Source: Congregibacter brevis (GTDB lineage: Bacteria > Pseudomonadota > Gammaproteobacteria > Pseudomonadales > Halieaceae). From it: a stretch of 64,000 nucleotides of DNA. The notes below the pieces were generated by a model. It was not told where the DNA came from, did not search any database, and was given only the letters and a program-made list of their open reading frames with translations. Below, piece by piece: positions 8,673-17,989 of this stretch. Position 1 is the stretch's first letter. Every line of letters starts with the position of its first letter. The stretch is taken from contig NZ_CP136865.1 in NCBI RefSeq assembly GCF_045689245.1, positions 2,542,001 through 2,606,000 on the forward strand, given 5' to 3'. Both the position numbers and the translations under genes were made by a program.

Positions 8673-9773
8673 CTAGATCCGTTGGAGTAATACTGCGCTT
8701 TCTATGTGCGGCGTGTAAGGGAATTGATCAAAAAGCGCGAAATGTTTCACCGAATGGGTATCTGCTAGAGCTTCCAGATTTTGTTTTAAGGTTGCCGGGT
8801 TACACGATACGTAGAGTATGGCTTCGAACTGGCGCACACACTCGAGAGTCGCGTCGTCCAGGCCCGCTCTTGGCGGGTCGACAAACACCGATCGCAGATC
8901 GTACTCAGAAAGTGGCTTCGGCAAGGCCGCGAGCCGTCGAAACTCTCGAACACCAGCCATTGCCTGACTGACTTCTTCGGCACTCAGGCGTATTACTGCA
9001 ACATTGTCGATGTGATTGTCGTCGAGGTTTTCTAAAGCAGCACGAGTACCGCTCTTGGAGAGTTCTGTAGCGATGACTTCGGGAAACTGCGAGGCAAGGG
9101 GAAGCGTAAAGTTGCCGTTGCCACAGTAAAGTTCCAGTAGATTCCCCGGGCACTGCGCCGAATGTGTCCAGGCCCAGTTGAGCATTTTCTGATTAACAGG
9201 TGCATTGGGCTGTACAAACGATTGCTCGTACTGGCGATAGCGATACCAGCGATCGTTGACGCAAAATTGATCGCTGACGTAATCCTGTCCGATGACACGC
9301 TTTTGCTTACGACTCCGCCCAACGACTGAGATATCAAATTCCTTGGCGAGTTCACTTGCTTCGAGTTCCCACTGGTCATCAACGGGACGGTGATAAATTA
9401 GGGTGACCAGCAGCTCCTTGGTCGTGGTGGCCATGAACTCCGCCTGAAATAGCTTTCTCCGCAGAGCGGGGCGGGACTTCAGATAAGCCAGGAGCTTTGG
9501 CATTAGCGCCCTGATAGGAGCTAACGCTGGGACAAAATCCTTGATGGCGACTGGAGTTCGTGGGCTTGCGGGGTCGAACATGACATAGTCGATGTCGTCC
9601 TCATCATGCCAAACGCGAAACTCAGCTCGCACTCGATACGACTCTGTCGTGGACGCATGGCGTTCGGCAGTTGGCAATGAGAGCGGCAGCATGCTTTTCT
9701 CAATGTGCTCACACTTGTGATCGAATAGTAGATCGTATTCTTGAGCGTTGGTTTCCCAGGGCAGCATAGTCAT
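8673..9773 (-). CDS. trmA: tRNA (uracil-54-C5)-methyltransferase
   Basis: Methylates U54 of tRNA to ribothymidine using SAM. At 366 residues it has exactly the E. coli length when started at the ATG at 9773, and the catalytic cysteine (YVSCNP, C324) and base (PHIESA, E358) fall at the E. coli positions, which fixes the start. The SAM-binding motif is LLELYCGNGNFTLPLA (about 212-227) and the conserved DPPRAG loop begins at 299. Its start overlaps the tusE stop by four bases, so it is the last gene of a tRNA-modification operon pairing U54 methylation with U34 thiolation. Confidence 0.95.
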   Translation of the reverse strand: MTMLPWETNAQEYDLLFDHKCEHIEKSMLPLSLPTAERHASTTESYRVRAEFRVWHDEDDIDYVMFDPASPRTPVAIKDFVPALAPIRALMPKLLAYLKSRPALRRKLFQAEFMATTTKELLVTLIYHRPVDDQWELEASELAKEFDISVVGRSRKQKRVIGQDYVSDQFCVNDRWYRYRQYEQSFVQPNAPVNQKMLNWAWTHSAQCPGNLLELYCGNGNFTLPLASQFPEVIATELSKSGTRAALENLDDNHIDNVAVIRLSAEEVSQAMAGVREFRRLAALPKPLSEYDLRSVFVDPPRAGLDDATLECVRQFEAILYVSCNPATLKQNLEALADTHSVKHFALFDQFPYTPHIESAVLLQRI

Positions 9774-10099
9774 AAGCAGTTTGCAGGTTTAGGAAGGCCG
9801 GCAATTTTACTTGCCAACTTCGCCGGTGAGCCAGGAAAGAGTTTCAATAAATAGATACTGCGGCCCTTGTCTTCATCCAAGCGTAATTTGCAGAATTTCA
9901 CTAACGCACGCATTGCTGGTGAGGAGTCGTAGGTCGCGTAATACTCTCGTAGCAACTCTATGATTTCCCAGTGCGCCTCGGATAAATGGATAGATTCTGT
10001 GCGGGCAAGCTCTTCTGCAATGCTCGGATTCCAGTCTGTCTGGTTAACCAGGAAACCTTCTTCGGTAAGGGCGGGAAGCGTTGATGCACTCATCGCCAA
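9770..10099 (-). CDS. tusE: sulfur-carrier protein TusE (DsrC family)
   Basis: Final carrier of the Tus sulfur relay: accepts sulfur from the TusBCD complex and passes it to MnmA for 2-thiolation of U34 in tRNA. It has 109 residues, the E. coli length, and the active cysteine is the penultimate residue (PKPANCL, C108), the hallmark of the family. The upstream DsrC second cysteine is not at the spacing seen in dissimilatory DsrC, so the tRNA role is favoured. Overlaps tusB by ten bases and trmA by four. Confidence 0.93.
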   Translation of the reverse strand: MAMSASTLPALTEEGFLVNQTDWNPSIAEELARTESIHLSEAHWEIIELLREYYATYDSSPAMRALVKFCKLRLDEDKGRSIYLLKLFPGSPAKLASKIAGLPKPANCL

Positions 10100-10398
10100 A
10101 GAACTTGCGTACGGTAGTTCTCGGTCAAGCTTACCCAGCCCACGTAATCGGTGGTAATCACGGATGGGTGTAAGTCTGTTATGCCATGGGCGAGCAGATC
10201 CTCTTCCAGTGCGTGGATTACTGCGCCCGTAGCGACCCAGTCCGTGATTGATGGATGAGAGGCCGCTGCAAGAGCGACGGCTTTACCCGTAAGCAGTAAA
10301 GGATCATCCTTTTCCAATTGCGCCAACAGGCGCTGGCCTGCAGGGGATAACGGCGCGCTTGCAATGCAGTGAAGTGATCTATCAGAGACTGATGACAT
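10090..10398 (-). CDS. tusB: sulfur-relay subunit TusB (DsrH family)
   Basis: Small subunit of the TusBCD heterohexamer. About 102 residues from the ATG at 10398; an ATG at 10410 is in frame. Recognised by the C-terminal block VSLTENYRTQVLW, which matches the family's (V/F)xLTExY...QxLW ending, and by size and position between tusC and tusE. It starts inside the end of tusC, so translation is coupled. The family has low overall conservation, so position carries weight. Confidence 0.85.
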   Translation of the reverse strand: MSSVSDRSLHCIASAPLSPAGQRLLAQLEKDDPLLLTGKAVALAAASHPSITDWVATGAVIHALEEDLLAHGITDLHPSVITTDYVGWVSLTENYRTQVLWR

Positions 10399-10756
10399 GA
10401 CTTGCCTCACGTATCAGAGTTCTCAGTTCGCTCTTGGACAGGAGAACCGTAAAGTCTGGAAGGTCGGCTGTTGTTAGTCCAAATGCCTGGGTGGCCGTTT
10501 TATCTACATAAATGGTGTCGACGTCATAGAGCGGCAGGGAATCTACGACCTTCCGCAATGACTTGCGACCAATTGAGTCAGCACTTTGCCCTGCGTTCAG
10601 CGACAAAACAGAGTCGCCACAGAATACCAACCGGGGTTGTTGCGCAAACACGGCCAGGCTCATTGCTAGGTCGAGTGCCGAGCGCGCGAAGGATCCCTCA
10701 TAGGGGGCCGTCTGGAAGACCACCAGCGGTGCGCGGTTTGGAGTGTCAGAGGCCAT
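10382..10756 (-). CDS. tusC: sulfur-relay subunit TusC (DsrF family)
   Basis: Structural subunit of TusBCD, 124 residues. The N-terminus VVFQTAPYEGSFARSALDLAM has the family's strand and 'PYG(S/T)xxAxExLD'-like helix, and the C-terminal part contains the VLLSKSELRTLIREASHVISL segment. Nine bases separate it from tusD and it overlaps tusB. Cytosolic. Confidence 0.88.
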   Translation of the reverse strand: MASDTPNRAPLVVFQTAPYEGSFARSALDLAMSLAVFAQQPRLVFCGDSVLSLNAGQSADSIGRKSLRKVVDSLPLYDVDTIYVDKTATQAFGLTTADLPDFTVLLSKSELRTLIREASHVISL

Positions 10757-10765
10757 GGGGTTAAT

Positions 10766-11140
10766 CTAATCCGCGAAGGTCAAGAGGCGGTCGGAGTTGC
10801 TGGAGGCATCTACGAACTCACCAAGACCTGCGACGGCAAACTCGGGGCGGCAGCGTTCCTTGTCGCTTCGCCCATCGCCAAGGCCAAAACGTAACGCCGA
10901 TGCCACACAGGCGATCAGCCGTGTGCCCGTGTCTTGGGCAAAGGCCTGCCAGTTCCCACGAAGATCCTCTTCATCTGCACTCGGCTCCGCACCCGCGACC
11001 GCAGTGAGTACGCCAGCGTCATAGAAAAAGACGCAGACTATTTCGTGTCCTGCTAGACACACAGCCTTAGCAAATTCCAGAGCGTGGCGGCAGCTGGAAC
11101 CGCTATCAGGAGGACTCAATACAAGAAGGGTGTAACGCAT
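10766..11140 (-). CDS. tusD: sulfur-relay subunit TusD (DsrE family)
   Basis: The sulfur-accepting subunit of TusBCD. 124 residues; the reactive cysteine lies in LIACVASALRFG at residue 78, the same number as C78 of E. coli TusD, which supports the chosen start. The N-terminal strand and helix (SSCRHALEFAKAVCLAG, VFFYDAGV) match the DsrE fold. First gene of tusD-tusC-tusB-tusE-trmA; its promoter must lie in the short gap after the BI-1 terminator. Confidence 0.92.
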   Translation of the reverse strand: MRYTLLVLSPPDSGSSCRHALEFAKAVCLAGHEIVCVFFYDAGVLTAVAGAEPSADEEDLRGNWQAFAQDTGTRLIACVASALRFGLGDGRSDKERCRPEFAVAGLGEFVDASSNSDRLLTFAD

Positions 11141-11167
11141 GGGCGGGGAGTATAAACAATGTGCTCA

Positions 11168-11198
11168 TAAAAAAAGCCCCGGACGACGCCGGGGCTTT
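11168..11198 (-). terminator. rho-independent terminator after the BI-1 gene
   Basis: Ten-base perfect stem AAAGCCCCGG (11173-11182) with CCGGGGCTTT (11189-11198) and a six-base loop. On the minus strand the stem is followed by a run of T residues. It lies about 80 bases beyond the BI-1 stop and insulates that gene from the tus operon. Confidence 0.85.
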
Positions 11199-11275
11199 GT
11201 AGAGAAAGTGGGGCTCTTTAAAAAAAACCGAGACTATTTAATTAAGCTACTGTCTCTCGGATTAACTCCGCGTGA

Positions 11276-11947
11276 TCAGTCGTCGCCGGAAAGAGCAGTC
11301 AACAGGTGAAGGATGTGAATGAACAGGTTGTAAATGTTCAGATACAGGCTCACCGTGGCTCGGATGTAGTTTGTCTCGCCGCCGTTAATGATGCGGCTGG
11401 TGTCGAACAAAATCAGCCCCGACATGATCATGATCACCGCCGCTGATATTGTCAGTGACAGCGCTGGAATAGCGAGGAAGATATTGGCAATCATCGCGAC
11501 GACGGCAACGATAAGCCCGACCATCAAAAAGCCGCCCATGAAGGAAAAGTCCTTGCGGGTTGTCAGAGCGTAAGCCGATAGCCCAAAGAAGACTACTGCG
11601 GTTCCTGCCAAGGCCTGTAAGACCAGTGCGGGGCCGCCTGGCATTGCCAGGTAGAAGTTAAGCATGGGGCCAAGGGATGCGCCCATAACGCCAGTGAAGG
11701 CAAAAATCGCAATCAAGCCGTTAGAGCTGTCCGCTGTGCGATTGACTACGAAGAGCAGTCCAAAGCCTACAAGGCTCAGAATCAGAGCGGCGCCTTGAGG
11801 GAGTCCCATAAACATGGAGATGCCCGCGGTAATAGCGCTGAACAACAAGGTCATGCCCAATAGCATGTAAGTGTTTCTCAGAACTTTATTAGTGCTGACT
11901 GCCGCGCCTAGCGCTGCATCAACGTCATACACTCTTGGATTCGCCAT
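11276..11947 (-). CDS. yccA: BI-1/YccA family inner-membrane protein
   Basis: A seven-helix membrane protein of the Bax-inhibitor-1 family, 223 residues, beginning with the cytoplasmic segment MANPRVYDVDAALG that is characteristic of bacterial YccA. In E. coli, YccA associates with the FtsH protease and can protect SecY. Helices run almost back to back from residue 25 to the end; the final one (SLYLNIYNLFIHILHLLTAL) carries the conserved YLNLFN-like motif. Neighbourhood to tusE is also seen in E. coli, though here the two are separated by a terminator. Confidence 0.88.
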   Translation of the reverse strand: MANPRVYDVDAALGAAVSTNKVLRNTYMLLGMTLLFSAITAGISMFMGLPQGAALILSLVGFGLLFVVNRTADSSNGLIAIFAFTGVMGASLGPMLNFYLAMPGGPALVLQALAGTAVVFFGLSAYALTTRKDFSFMGGFLMVGLIVAVVAMIANIFLAIPALSLTISAAVIMIMSGLILFDTSRIINGGETNYIRATVSLYLNIYNLFIHILHLLTALSGDD

Positions 11948-12176
11948 TATCTACTGCCTCACAATTAGCTGAGTTGGTGTTACACGCCGGTAGGCGTCTG
12001 TATCTAAGACGGCCGCAGCGGCTAAAAGTTCCCGCCACCGCAGCTAAATCGCTTTAGCTTCCGCCGCCAAGCCTTTGATAAGTAATCAGTAATCGCCGTT
12101 TTTGCCTCTGGCGAAAACTACTCTCAGTTCGCAGTATAGCGGTACATTGGAGTTCAAAAAACCACTAATCGTTGCT

Positions 12177-13733
12177 TCATCTGAGGGCTTGGATCGCCAT
12201 GAGGATGCTCAGCATTGTCAGAAAGCCTGCCAAAAGGGTTCTTCGTGAGGTTGTCGGCACCACGATTGAACGCGCGGCGCTGCCGCCAAGCTCTAGAGAG
12301 AGTCGCCAGCCGGCCAAAAGCATGGCAACGCCAAGCGTTGTTAGGCATCCACTGAGATTCCACCACAGCCACGACACATCAGGCACAAATTGCCAAAGGA
12401 CTAGATTGAGGGCGATCCCCACGGCAAACCCCGATACGGCAATAGCCGATGCAGTTCCGGGGAGGAGCACCGCTACGACGAAGAGCCCCAAGAGAGGACC
12501 GTTAACCACTGAGCTTACTTTATTGATGGATTCGAGCAGGGTGCTCGCGATATGTTCAACGCCAAAAGAAAAGCCAATAGCGAAGACTCCCCAGCAAAGG
12601 GTGACGACTTTGGACTGCATAAACCTTTGGCGTTCGGTGCCTGCACTCGTGGCGGGGAGGAAGTCTTCAAGGGTGCTTGCTGAAAGACTGTTTAATGCCG
12701 AGTCTATAGACGACATCGCTGCAGCGAACAGGCCGACGATCGCCAGTCCCGCGAGCCCCGGTGCAAATTCTCGTAAAACAAACGCGGGAAAGACCATGTT
12801 CAAGTTTGGCTCCCCCGAGCTGGTTAGAGGTAGCTCGCGGATGAATTCGGGTCGATCCAGAGCATAGGCTGCAAGGCTAAGGCCCAGCAGGCAGTAAGCA
12901 AGAACGAGCGGGAAACGCATGAGGCCGTTGAATACAAGAATTCGATTGAGGTCGATCTCATGTTTTGCCGCCAGGAGTCTTTGCGCTTGGCTTTGATCGC
13001 AGCCGTAATAGGCCATGTAAAGAAATAGCCCACCAAACAACATAGGCCAAAATCCGTAGTTTGTTTCACCGCTGAGGCCCCAATCATTCACCAAAGCTTG
13101 ACTGCGATGCGACAGTGTATCCGCGTATTGCCAGAGATCGGGCGCGAGCCATATTAACGACACTACAACTGCTGCGATGAGAAGCAGCATTTGTACTACG
13201 TCAGAAATCACCACCGCACGCATGCCTCCGATAACGTCGTAACAGACGGTAACGCCCATGAGTAGCGCCACGGCAGGGACGTAAGCAACACCGGTGATCA
13301 AAGAGAGGACGGAGGCTACGCCATAGACTGTGACTCCGGTAGCGATGCCGCGAAAAAACAGAAAGCTCGCACTGGCCGTCAATCGCGCCGCGCGACCTAG
13401 GCGTTGCTCAAGAAAAGCGTAGATAGAAATGACACCACTGCGATGCACCGCTGGGAACAGAAATGCCAGGCCAAGCATCGCCAGTGGTACTGCCAGTTCA
13501 TATTGCAACCAAAGCAAACCACCGCCCGCTGCAAAGCCCACGAAAGCTGGGGCCCCAAGTAAACTGTTCGTTGAACACTGAGTTGCAAGAATAGAGGTCG
13601 CCAGTGCCGGAGCCGGTAAATCACCGCCTAAGTAATAGTCCCGCTCAGTTCGTTGGTCACGCCCCAACCAAATAGCGAGGGCCATCATCGCTACGAGATA
13701 GCCAGCAATCACCAACCAATCAAGCGTGGTCAA
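12177..13733 (-). CDS. sodium:solute symporter (SSS family)
   Basis: Sodium-coupled symporter with LeuT-like fold, 518 residues. I place the start at the TTG at 13731-13733, because a near-perfect GGAGG lies eight bases upstream (minus strand) and the longer frame would leave almost no space before the divergent gene. About 13 helices; family blocks visible are RDYYLGG near the start, TNSLLGAPAFVGFAAGGG, and later GLFAAAMSSIDSALNSLSA, the conserved sodium-site helix. Substrate cannot be read from sequence. Divergent from two secreted hydrolases, which may supply it. Confidence 0.82.
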   Translation of the reverse strand: MTTLDWLVIAGYLVAMMALAIWLGRDQRTERDYYLGGDLPAPALATSILATQCSTNSLLGAPAFVGFAAGGGLLWLQYELAVPLAMLGLAFLFPAVHRSGVISIYAFLEQRLGRAARLTASASFLFFRGIATGVTVYGVASVLSLITGVAYVPAVALLMGVTVCYDVIGGMRAVVISDVVQMLLLIAAVVVSLIWLAPDLWQYADTLSHRSQALVNDWGLSGETNYGFWPMLFGGLFLYMAYYGCDQSQAQRLLAAKHEIDLNRILVFNGLMRFPLVLAYCLLGLSLAAYALDRPEFIRELPLTSSGEPNLNMVFPAFVLREFAPGLAGLAIVGLFAAAMSSIDSALNSLSASTLEDFLPATSAGTERQRFMQSKVVTLCWGVFAIGFSFGVEHIASTLLESINKVSSVVNGPLLGLFVVAVLLPGTASAIAVSGFAVGIALNLVLWQFVPDVSWLWWNLSGCLTTLGVAMLLAGWRLSLELGGSAARSIVVPTTSRRTLLAGFLTMLSILMAIQALR

Positions 13734-13807
13734 ACTGCTTGCCTCCGGCCTACGTAAAAACCCATGATATAAAACTCTCACCCCGGTATTGGATGAAGGA
13801 ACGACAC

Positions 13808-14560
13808 ATGAAGAATATCAAAGGATTGGGTATAGGCTTAATGGCAGCGAGCATCTTCTGCTCTCAGGCAGCTTTTTCAGGCGAAGCCGTAGTCTACGAA
13901 GTCGCTGGCCAGAAATACGAAGGGTACTTTGAACCAGCGACTGATAGCCGAGGAACGGTACTCATCATCCACGACTGGGACGGACTTACTGATTACGAGT
14001 TAAAGCGAGCGAAGATGCTTTCCGACCTGGGATATAGCGTGTTTGCTGCTGATCTTTACGGCAGGGGGATTCGTCCTACAGAAACCAAAGACAAGATCGC
14101 GAAGTCCGGTGAGTTGTATCAGGATCGCGAAAAGATGCGAGCCCTCATGCGGGGCGCTTTGGCAGCGGCGTCCGACAGTGGAGCGGATGTGACCGACACA
14201 GTGGCTATTGGTTATTGCTTTGGTGGGACTGCTATTCTCGAGCTTGCTCGGGCAGGGGAGCCTCTAAAAGGCTTTGCCAGTTTTCACGGCGGATTAACCA
14301 CCCCAGAGGGGCAGACTTACGCCGATGCTCAGGGTCCAGTTATGGTCTATCACGGCAGCGCTGACACCGCCGTTAGTATGGCGGATTTTGCCTCTCTCGC
14401 TGAGCAGCTGGAGTCGCAAGGTGTGCCCCATGAAATGACCACCTATAGCGGTGCCCCCCACGCGTTTAGCGTTTTCGGCAGTGCGCGTTATCAAGAAAAG
14501 GCAGACCTGCAGTCCTGGGCATCATTCACCAGCTTCCTCGACAAAACGTTAGCGCAATGA
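13808..14560 (+). CDS. secreted dienelactone-hydrolase-family alpha/beta hydrolase
   Basis: 250 residues from the ATG at 13808 (AAGGA eight bases upstream), beginning with a cleavable signal peptide (about residues 1-24, GLMAASIFCSQAAFSG). The DLH catalytic triad is complete: nucleophile C137 in GYCFGG, D186 in YHGSAD and H218 in APHAF. Such proteins hydrolyse esters or lactones; the periplasmic location argues against a role in aromatic ring degradation. Its stop overlaps the start of the M28 peptidase by four bases, so the two are cotranslated. Confidence 0.82.
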   Translation: MKNIKGLGIGLMAASIFCSQAAFSGEAVVYEVAGQKYEGYFEPATDSRGTVLIIHDWDGLTDYELKRAKMLSDLGYSVFAADLYGRGIRPTETKDKIAKSGELYQDREKMRALMRGALAAASDSGADVTDTVAIGYCFGGTAILELARAGEPLKGFASFHGGLTTPEGQTYADAQGPVMVYHGSADTAVSMADFASLAEQLESQGVPHEMTTYSGAPHAFSVFGSARYQEKADLQSWASFTSFLDKTLAQ

Positions 14561-15999
14561 AGCTATTTATAGAGGTGGTTGGGAGATCCCCGGTGCGTCT
14601 ATCGGGTCAAGTGCGGGGTTTAAAGTTAAGCGCATGGGTGGTCGCGTCTTTCGCGGCGCTCTTAAGCGTTCCTTTCTCGCTGGCAAAGGCTCAGAGCGCT
14701 CCCCCTGGAGAGGTGCTGTCGCTTTACGATATTGCAGGTGCCCCGTCTTCTGAGCGGGTATTGAGTGATATCGAGACCCTGGTGAATTTTGGTACTCGCC
14801 ATACTGCTTCCGACGCAGAGAGTGAAAGTCGCGGGATCGGCGCAGCGCGACGCTGGATTTTTGATGAGTTTGAGCGCATCTCTGATAGCTGCAGCGGCTG
14901 TCTAGAGGTGATGTACATCGGTGAGACCGTCTCGGGAGAGCGCAGGGTTCCTGATCCTGTAGAAATTGTGTCGGTCTTGGCGATACAGCGGGGGGCACTG
15001 GATCCTGAGCGTATGGTGCTTATGTCCGGTGACATAGATAGTCGCGTATCCGATGTCATGAATGCCACCTCAGACAGTCCCGGTGCCAACGACAATGCAT
15101 CGGGGATTGCGGGCGTCTTAGAGGCCGCGCGGGTCCTCAGTCAGTATCGTTTTGATGGCAGCATTGTTTACGCCGCACTTGCGGGCGAAGAGCAGGGGCT
15201 CATCGGTGGACGGATCGTCGCTGCTCACGCATTGGAACAGAACTGGCAGATCAAGGCCGTTCTAAACAACGATATGATCTCAAATATCTCGGGAATCGAC
15301 GGAGTGATTAACAATACCGTCGCCCGCGTGTTTTCCGAGGGCACCCGTGCAGTAGAAACCGAAGAGGAGGCTCGGGCAAGACGTTTTACCGGCGGCGAGG
15401 TGGATAGTCCGTCTCGAAACCTAGCGCGCTATATCGACGCTATGGCCGAGGAATACATGACGAATCTGACCGTTGAAATGGTGTATCGCCTTGATCGATT
15501 TGGCCGAGGAGGGCATCACCGTCCGTTTAATGCGGTGGGCATCCCGGGCGTTCGAATCATGGAAACTCATGAGCACTATGACCGACAGCACCAAGACCTC
15601 CGAGTAGAGGATGGGCGTATCTACGGCGATACTCTCGATGGGGTGAACGCTGGCTATGCCGCAAAACTCACTGGACTCAACGCGATCACGATGGCTGGTA
15701 TCGCCGGTGCGCCACCGTTCCCCGCAGGCGTCAAGGCAACTGGTGCTGTACGCGCATCAGCTACTCTGAGCTGGGAGCACGGGGGTACTGAACTAGCTCG
15801 AAAGAATCTAGCCGGCTATCGCGTGTGGTGGCGTAAGACTACCGCTCCTCAGTGGACTCACTCGCGTTTTGTTGGAAAAGTCACCGAGTGGGAATTCACA
15901 AATTTGGTGATTGATAACTACTTCTTCGGAGTGTCATCGGTTGCTACGGATGGTAGTGAAACACCGGTCGTGTTTCCCGGGCCTGCTGGCGCGTTCTAG
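14557..15999 (+). CDS. secreted M28-family metallopeptidase
   Basis: 480 residues with an N-terminal export signal (hydrophobic segment WVVASFAALLSVPFSLAKAQ, about residues 27-46). The M28 catalytic domain is recognised by PGANDNASG (D179), AGEEQGLIG (E211/E212), NNDMIS (D239) and a late HEHYDRQHQD histidine. At the first metal-ligand site, where most M28 enzymes have HxD, this one reads SGDIDSR (D159/D161). A C-terminal segment of about 90 residues looks like a fibronectin-III-type beta domain. It probably trims peptides in the periplasm or outside, with its coupled hydrolase partner. Confidence 0.8.
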   Translation: MKLFIEVVGRSPVRLSGQVRGLKLSAWVVASFAALLSVPFSLAKAQSAPPGEVLSLYDIAGAPSSERVLSDIETLVNFGTRHTASDAESESRGIGAARRWIFDEFERISDSCSGCLEVMYIGETVSGERRVPDPVEIVSVLAIQRGALDPERMVLMSGDIDSRVSDVMNATSDSPGANDNASGIAGVLEAARVLSQYRFDGSIVYAALAGEEQGLIGGRIVAAHALEQNWQIKAVLNNDMISNISGIDGVINNTVARVFSEGTRAVETEEEARARRFTGGEVDSPSRNLARYIDAMAEEYMTNLTVEMVYRLDRFGRGGHHRPFNAVGIPGVRIMETHEHYDRQHQDLRVEDGRIYGDTLDGVNAGYAAKLTGLNAITMAGIAGAPPFPAGVKATGAVRASATLSWEHGGTELARKNLAGYRVWWRKTTAPQWTHSRFVGKVTEWEFTNLVIDNYFFGVSSVATDGSETPVVFPGPAGAF

Positions 16000-16021
16000 A
16001 ACTGTCTAGGCGAGTTCGGTC

Positions 16022-17740
16022 CTAGGCAGCGTTTAATAAATTCGCAAACGTGGCCTCCATTTTTGCTACGTCCACGGGCTTTGGAAGAAATCCGGAGAAT
16101 TGGCGCATCTCCGAAGAGTCAGTGTCATGCCGGAGTACATCGGCACTAAGGGCTACGATAGGTATATCGTGATTAAACTCGCGTATTGCCTTCGTTGCAT
16201 CGATGCCTGACATCACGGGCATTTGTAGATCCATGAGTATTAGGTCGAATGACTCTGAGTTCATGGCCTCGACAGCTTCCCGCCCGTTGTTCGCAACGCT
16301 GTGGGTAAGCCCGAATTTTTCGACGATCAGACCAACAAGCATCTGGTTCGCGGGGGAGTCCTCGGCGATGAGGATGTGGCCCTGGAACTGCTGAGGCGCG
16401 GAGAGTGTGTCGGGCTGGGGTGACTCTGGAGCGGTTTGCTCCGTCTCGACAGGACCCGTCACCTCTTCGGTCTTAATGGTTAATCGGAAAAGGCTGCCTC
16501 GCTCCTGGGGGACATACTCGATATCACCATCGAGGAGCCTGGCGAGGTTCTGACTAATATACAGTCCAAGACCTGCTCCTCCGTGGGTACGATTCATGCC
16601 GGTATTTGCCTGGGAGAATTTCTCAAACAACTCGCTTCTGAACTCTTCTGGCACGCCCACACCGGTGTCAGTCACCTCAAAGACTAGTGAACTGGAGTCG
16701 TTCTTGTAGGTTACGGCCAAACCTACCGTTCCTTCTTCCGTAAATTTGATGGCATTAGCGACTAGGTTCATCAAAATCTGATTTAAGCGTCTTGCGTCAA
16801 TCAAGATATAGTCGGGTATCGAAGAAACCTTTGTAAACTCCAGTCCGATGCCTTTGCTATCTGCCTCGGGTTTGAGGATGCGAAGGAAGTTGTCGAGTAA
16901 TGCTGGCAGGTTCGTAAGCTCGGAATCAACCTCCAGCTGCCCCTTCTCGGCTTTGTTTAGATCGAGAACATCATCGATCAGAGCCGCCAGATGCTTAGCG
17001 CCAAACACGACAGCTTCTAGTTTCTCTCTGTCTGTGGGGGAGAGTTCGTTCCGGGACGCGAGGTTTTCCGAGTAGCCCAGCACGGCCGTTAAGGGCGTTC
17101 GCATTTCATGGCTCATATTCGCTATGAACTCAGACTTAACCGAGTTTGCGTTGTCCAGTTCGTCAAGATTCTCCAACAAGGCTTTGGTGCGATTCTCAAT
17201 GCGCATGGAGAATATGTACGAAAAGGCGGTCACCAGTGAGAGGGTGATCGCCATTCTTACGCCAATCGCGTTCCCTAGTAGTTCGGCGGACAGCGGTACG
17301 ACCACGGCGATAAAGGCGACGTTGTAGATTAATGCTGCACGTTTGTTGACCACTAAAAATGACGCGACAACAATCACGTAAGACCAATAGATGCCAAAAG
17401 CGTTAGCGTAAATGGCCAAGATGACGGCAGTGCCGCCAGCAAAGAGGGTTACAAGGACCAGGAGCAAGGTGGGTTGGTAAAAAAACAGAAGCACGGCGTT
17501 CAATAGCATCGCTGCGGCTAGCACTAAGTCAACTGCACCGAGCGCGGAAAAGCCTGTAGAGAGGTTATTGAATCCGAATAGGCACAATACTGCCGACATA
17601 ATGAGGCAGATGTTCCTGAGCACCGACTGGTCTATGACCAGATCGATTTTGTTTTTATCGCGAAAGGGCTGTGTCTCAGCGCTTCTTGCCGCTACCACGG
17701 TGTCTGTGTTTTTGGACCACACGTAAATACCCTCTATCAA
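16022..17740 (-). CDS. hybrid sensor histidine kinase with receiver domain
   Basis: 572 residues. Roughly five or six membrane helices occupy residues 40-180 and there is no periplasmic sensor domain, so it probably senses a membrane or intracellular signal. HisKA follows with phosphate-accepting H211 (ANMSHEMRTPL), then HATPase with N-box N325/N329, DTGVGVP at 358 and HGGAGLGLYI at 386. A C-terminal receiver domain has acidic pair E460/D461 and phosphoacceptor D504 (ILMDLQMPVMSG). No response regulator or phosphotransfer gene is adjacent, so its output partner is unknown. Confidence 0.9.
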   Translation of the reverse strand: MIEGIYVWSKNTDTVVAARSAETQPFRDKNKIDLVIDQSVLRNICLIMSAVLCLFGFNNLSTGFSALGAVDLVLAAAMLLNAVLLFFYQPTLLLVLVTLFAGGTAVILAIYANAFGIYWSYVIVVASFLVVNKRAALIYNVAFIAVVVPLSAELLGNAIGVRMAITLSLVTAFSYIFSMRIENRTKALLENLDELDNANSVKSEFIANMSHEMRTPLTAVLGYSENLASRNELSPTDREKLEAVVFGAKHLAALIDDVLDLNKAEKGQLEVDSELTNLPALLDNFLRILKPEADSKGIGLEFTKVSSIPDYILIDARRLNQILMNLVANAIKFTEEGTVGLAVTYKNDSSSLVFEVTDTGVGVPEEFRSELFEKFSQANTGMNRTHGGAGLGLYISQNLARLLDGDIEYVPQERGSLFRLTIKTEEVTGPVETEQTAPESPQPDTLSAPQQFQGHILIAEDSPANQMLVGLIVEKFGLTHSVANNGREAVEAMNSESFDLILMDLQMPVMSGIDATKAIREFNHDIPIVALSADVLRHDTDSSEMRQFSGFLPKPVDVAKMEATFANLLNAA

Positions 17741-17950
17741 CCGTGTTGTTAAACCGGAATCACTTAATATGGTTTTTAGCGCACGAGTTTTGTTCCAATA
17801 TTGTTAGAACCTCACGCAGTCTAAACCAAAACGAAGAAGAGGCAACGCTTGGAAGGTGTCTTTATTGTCTGGTCTCTTCGTTTTTATTGCTTTAGGCGTG
17901 GTTGATAAAAAAAGCGAGCGAAACCAATCAAGGAAGCAAAAAGAAAGCAA

Positions 17951-17982
17951 AAAAAAGGCTGCCCGTAGGCAGCCCTTTTTTT
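17951..17982 (-). terminator. rho-independent terminator after tRNA-Ser
   Basis: Stem GGCTGCC (17957-17963) with GGCAGCC (17968-17974), four-base loop, flanked by A-runs and T-runs on both sides, so it can act in either direction. It sits eight bases beyond the CCA end of the minus-strand tRNA. Confidence 0.85.
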
Positions 17983-17989
17983 GAACATT

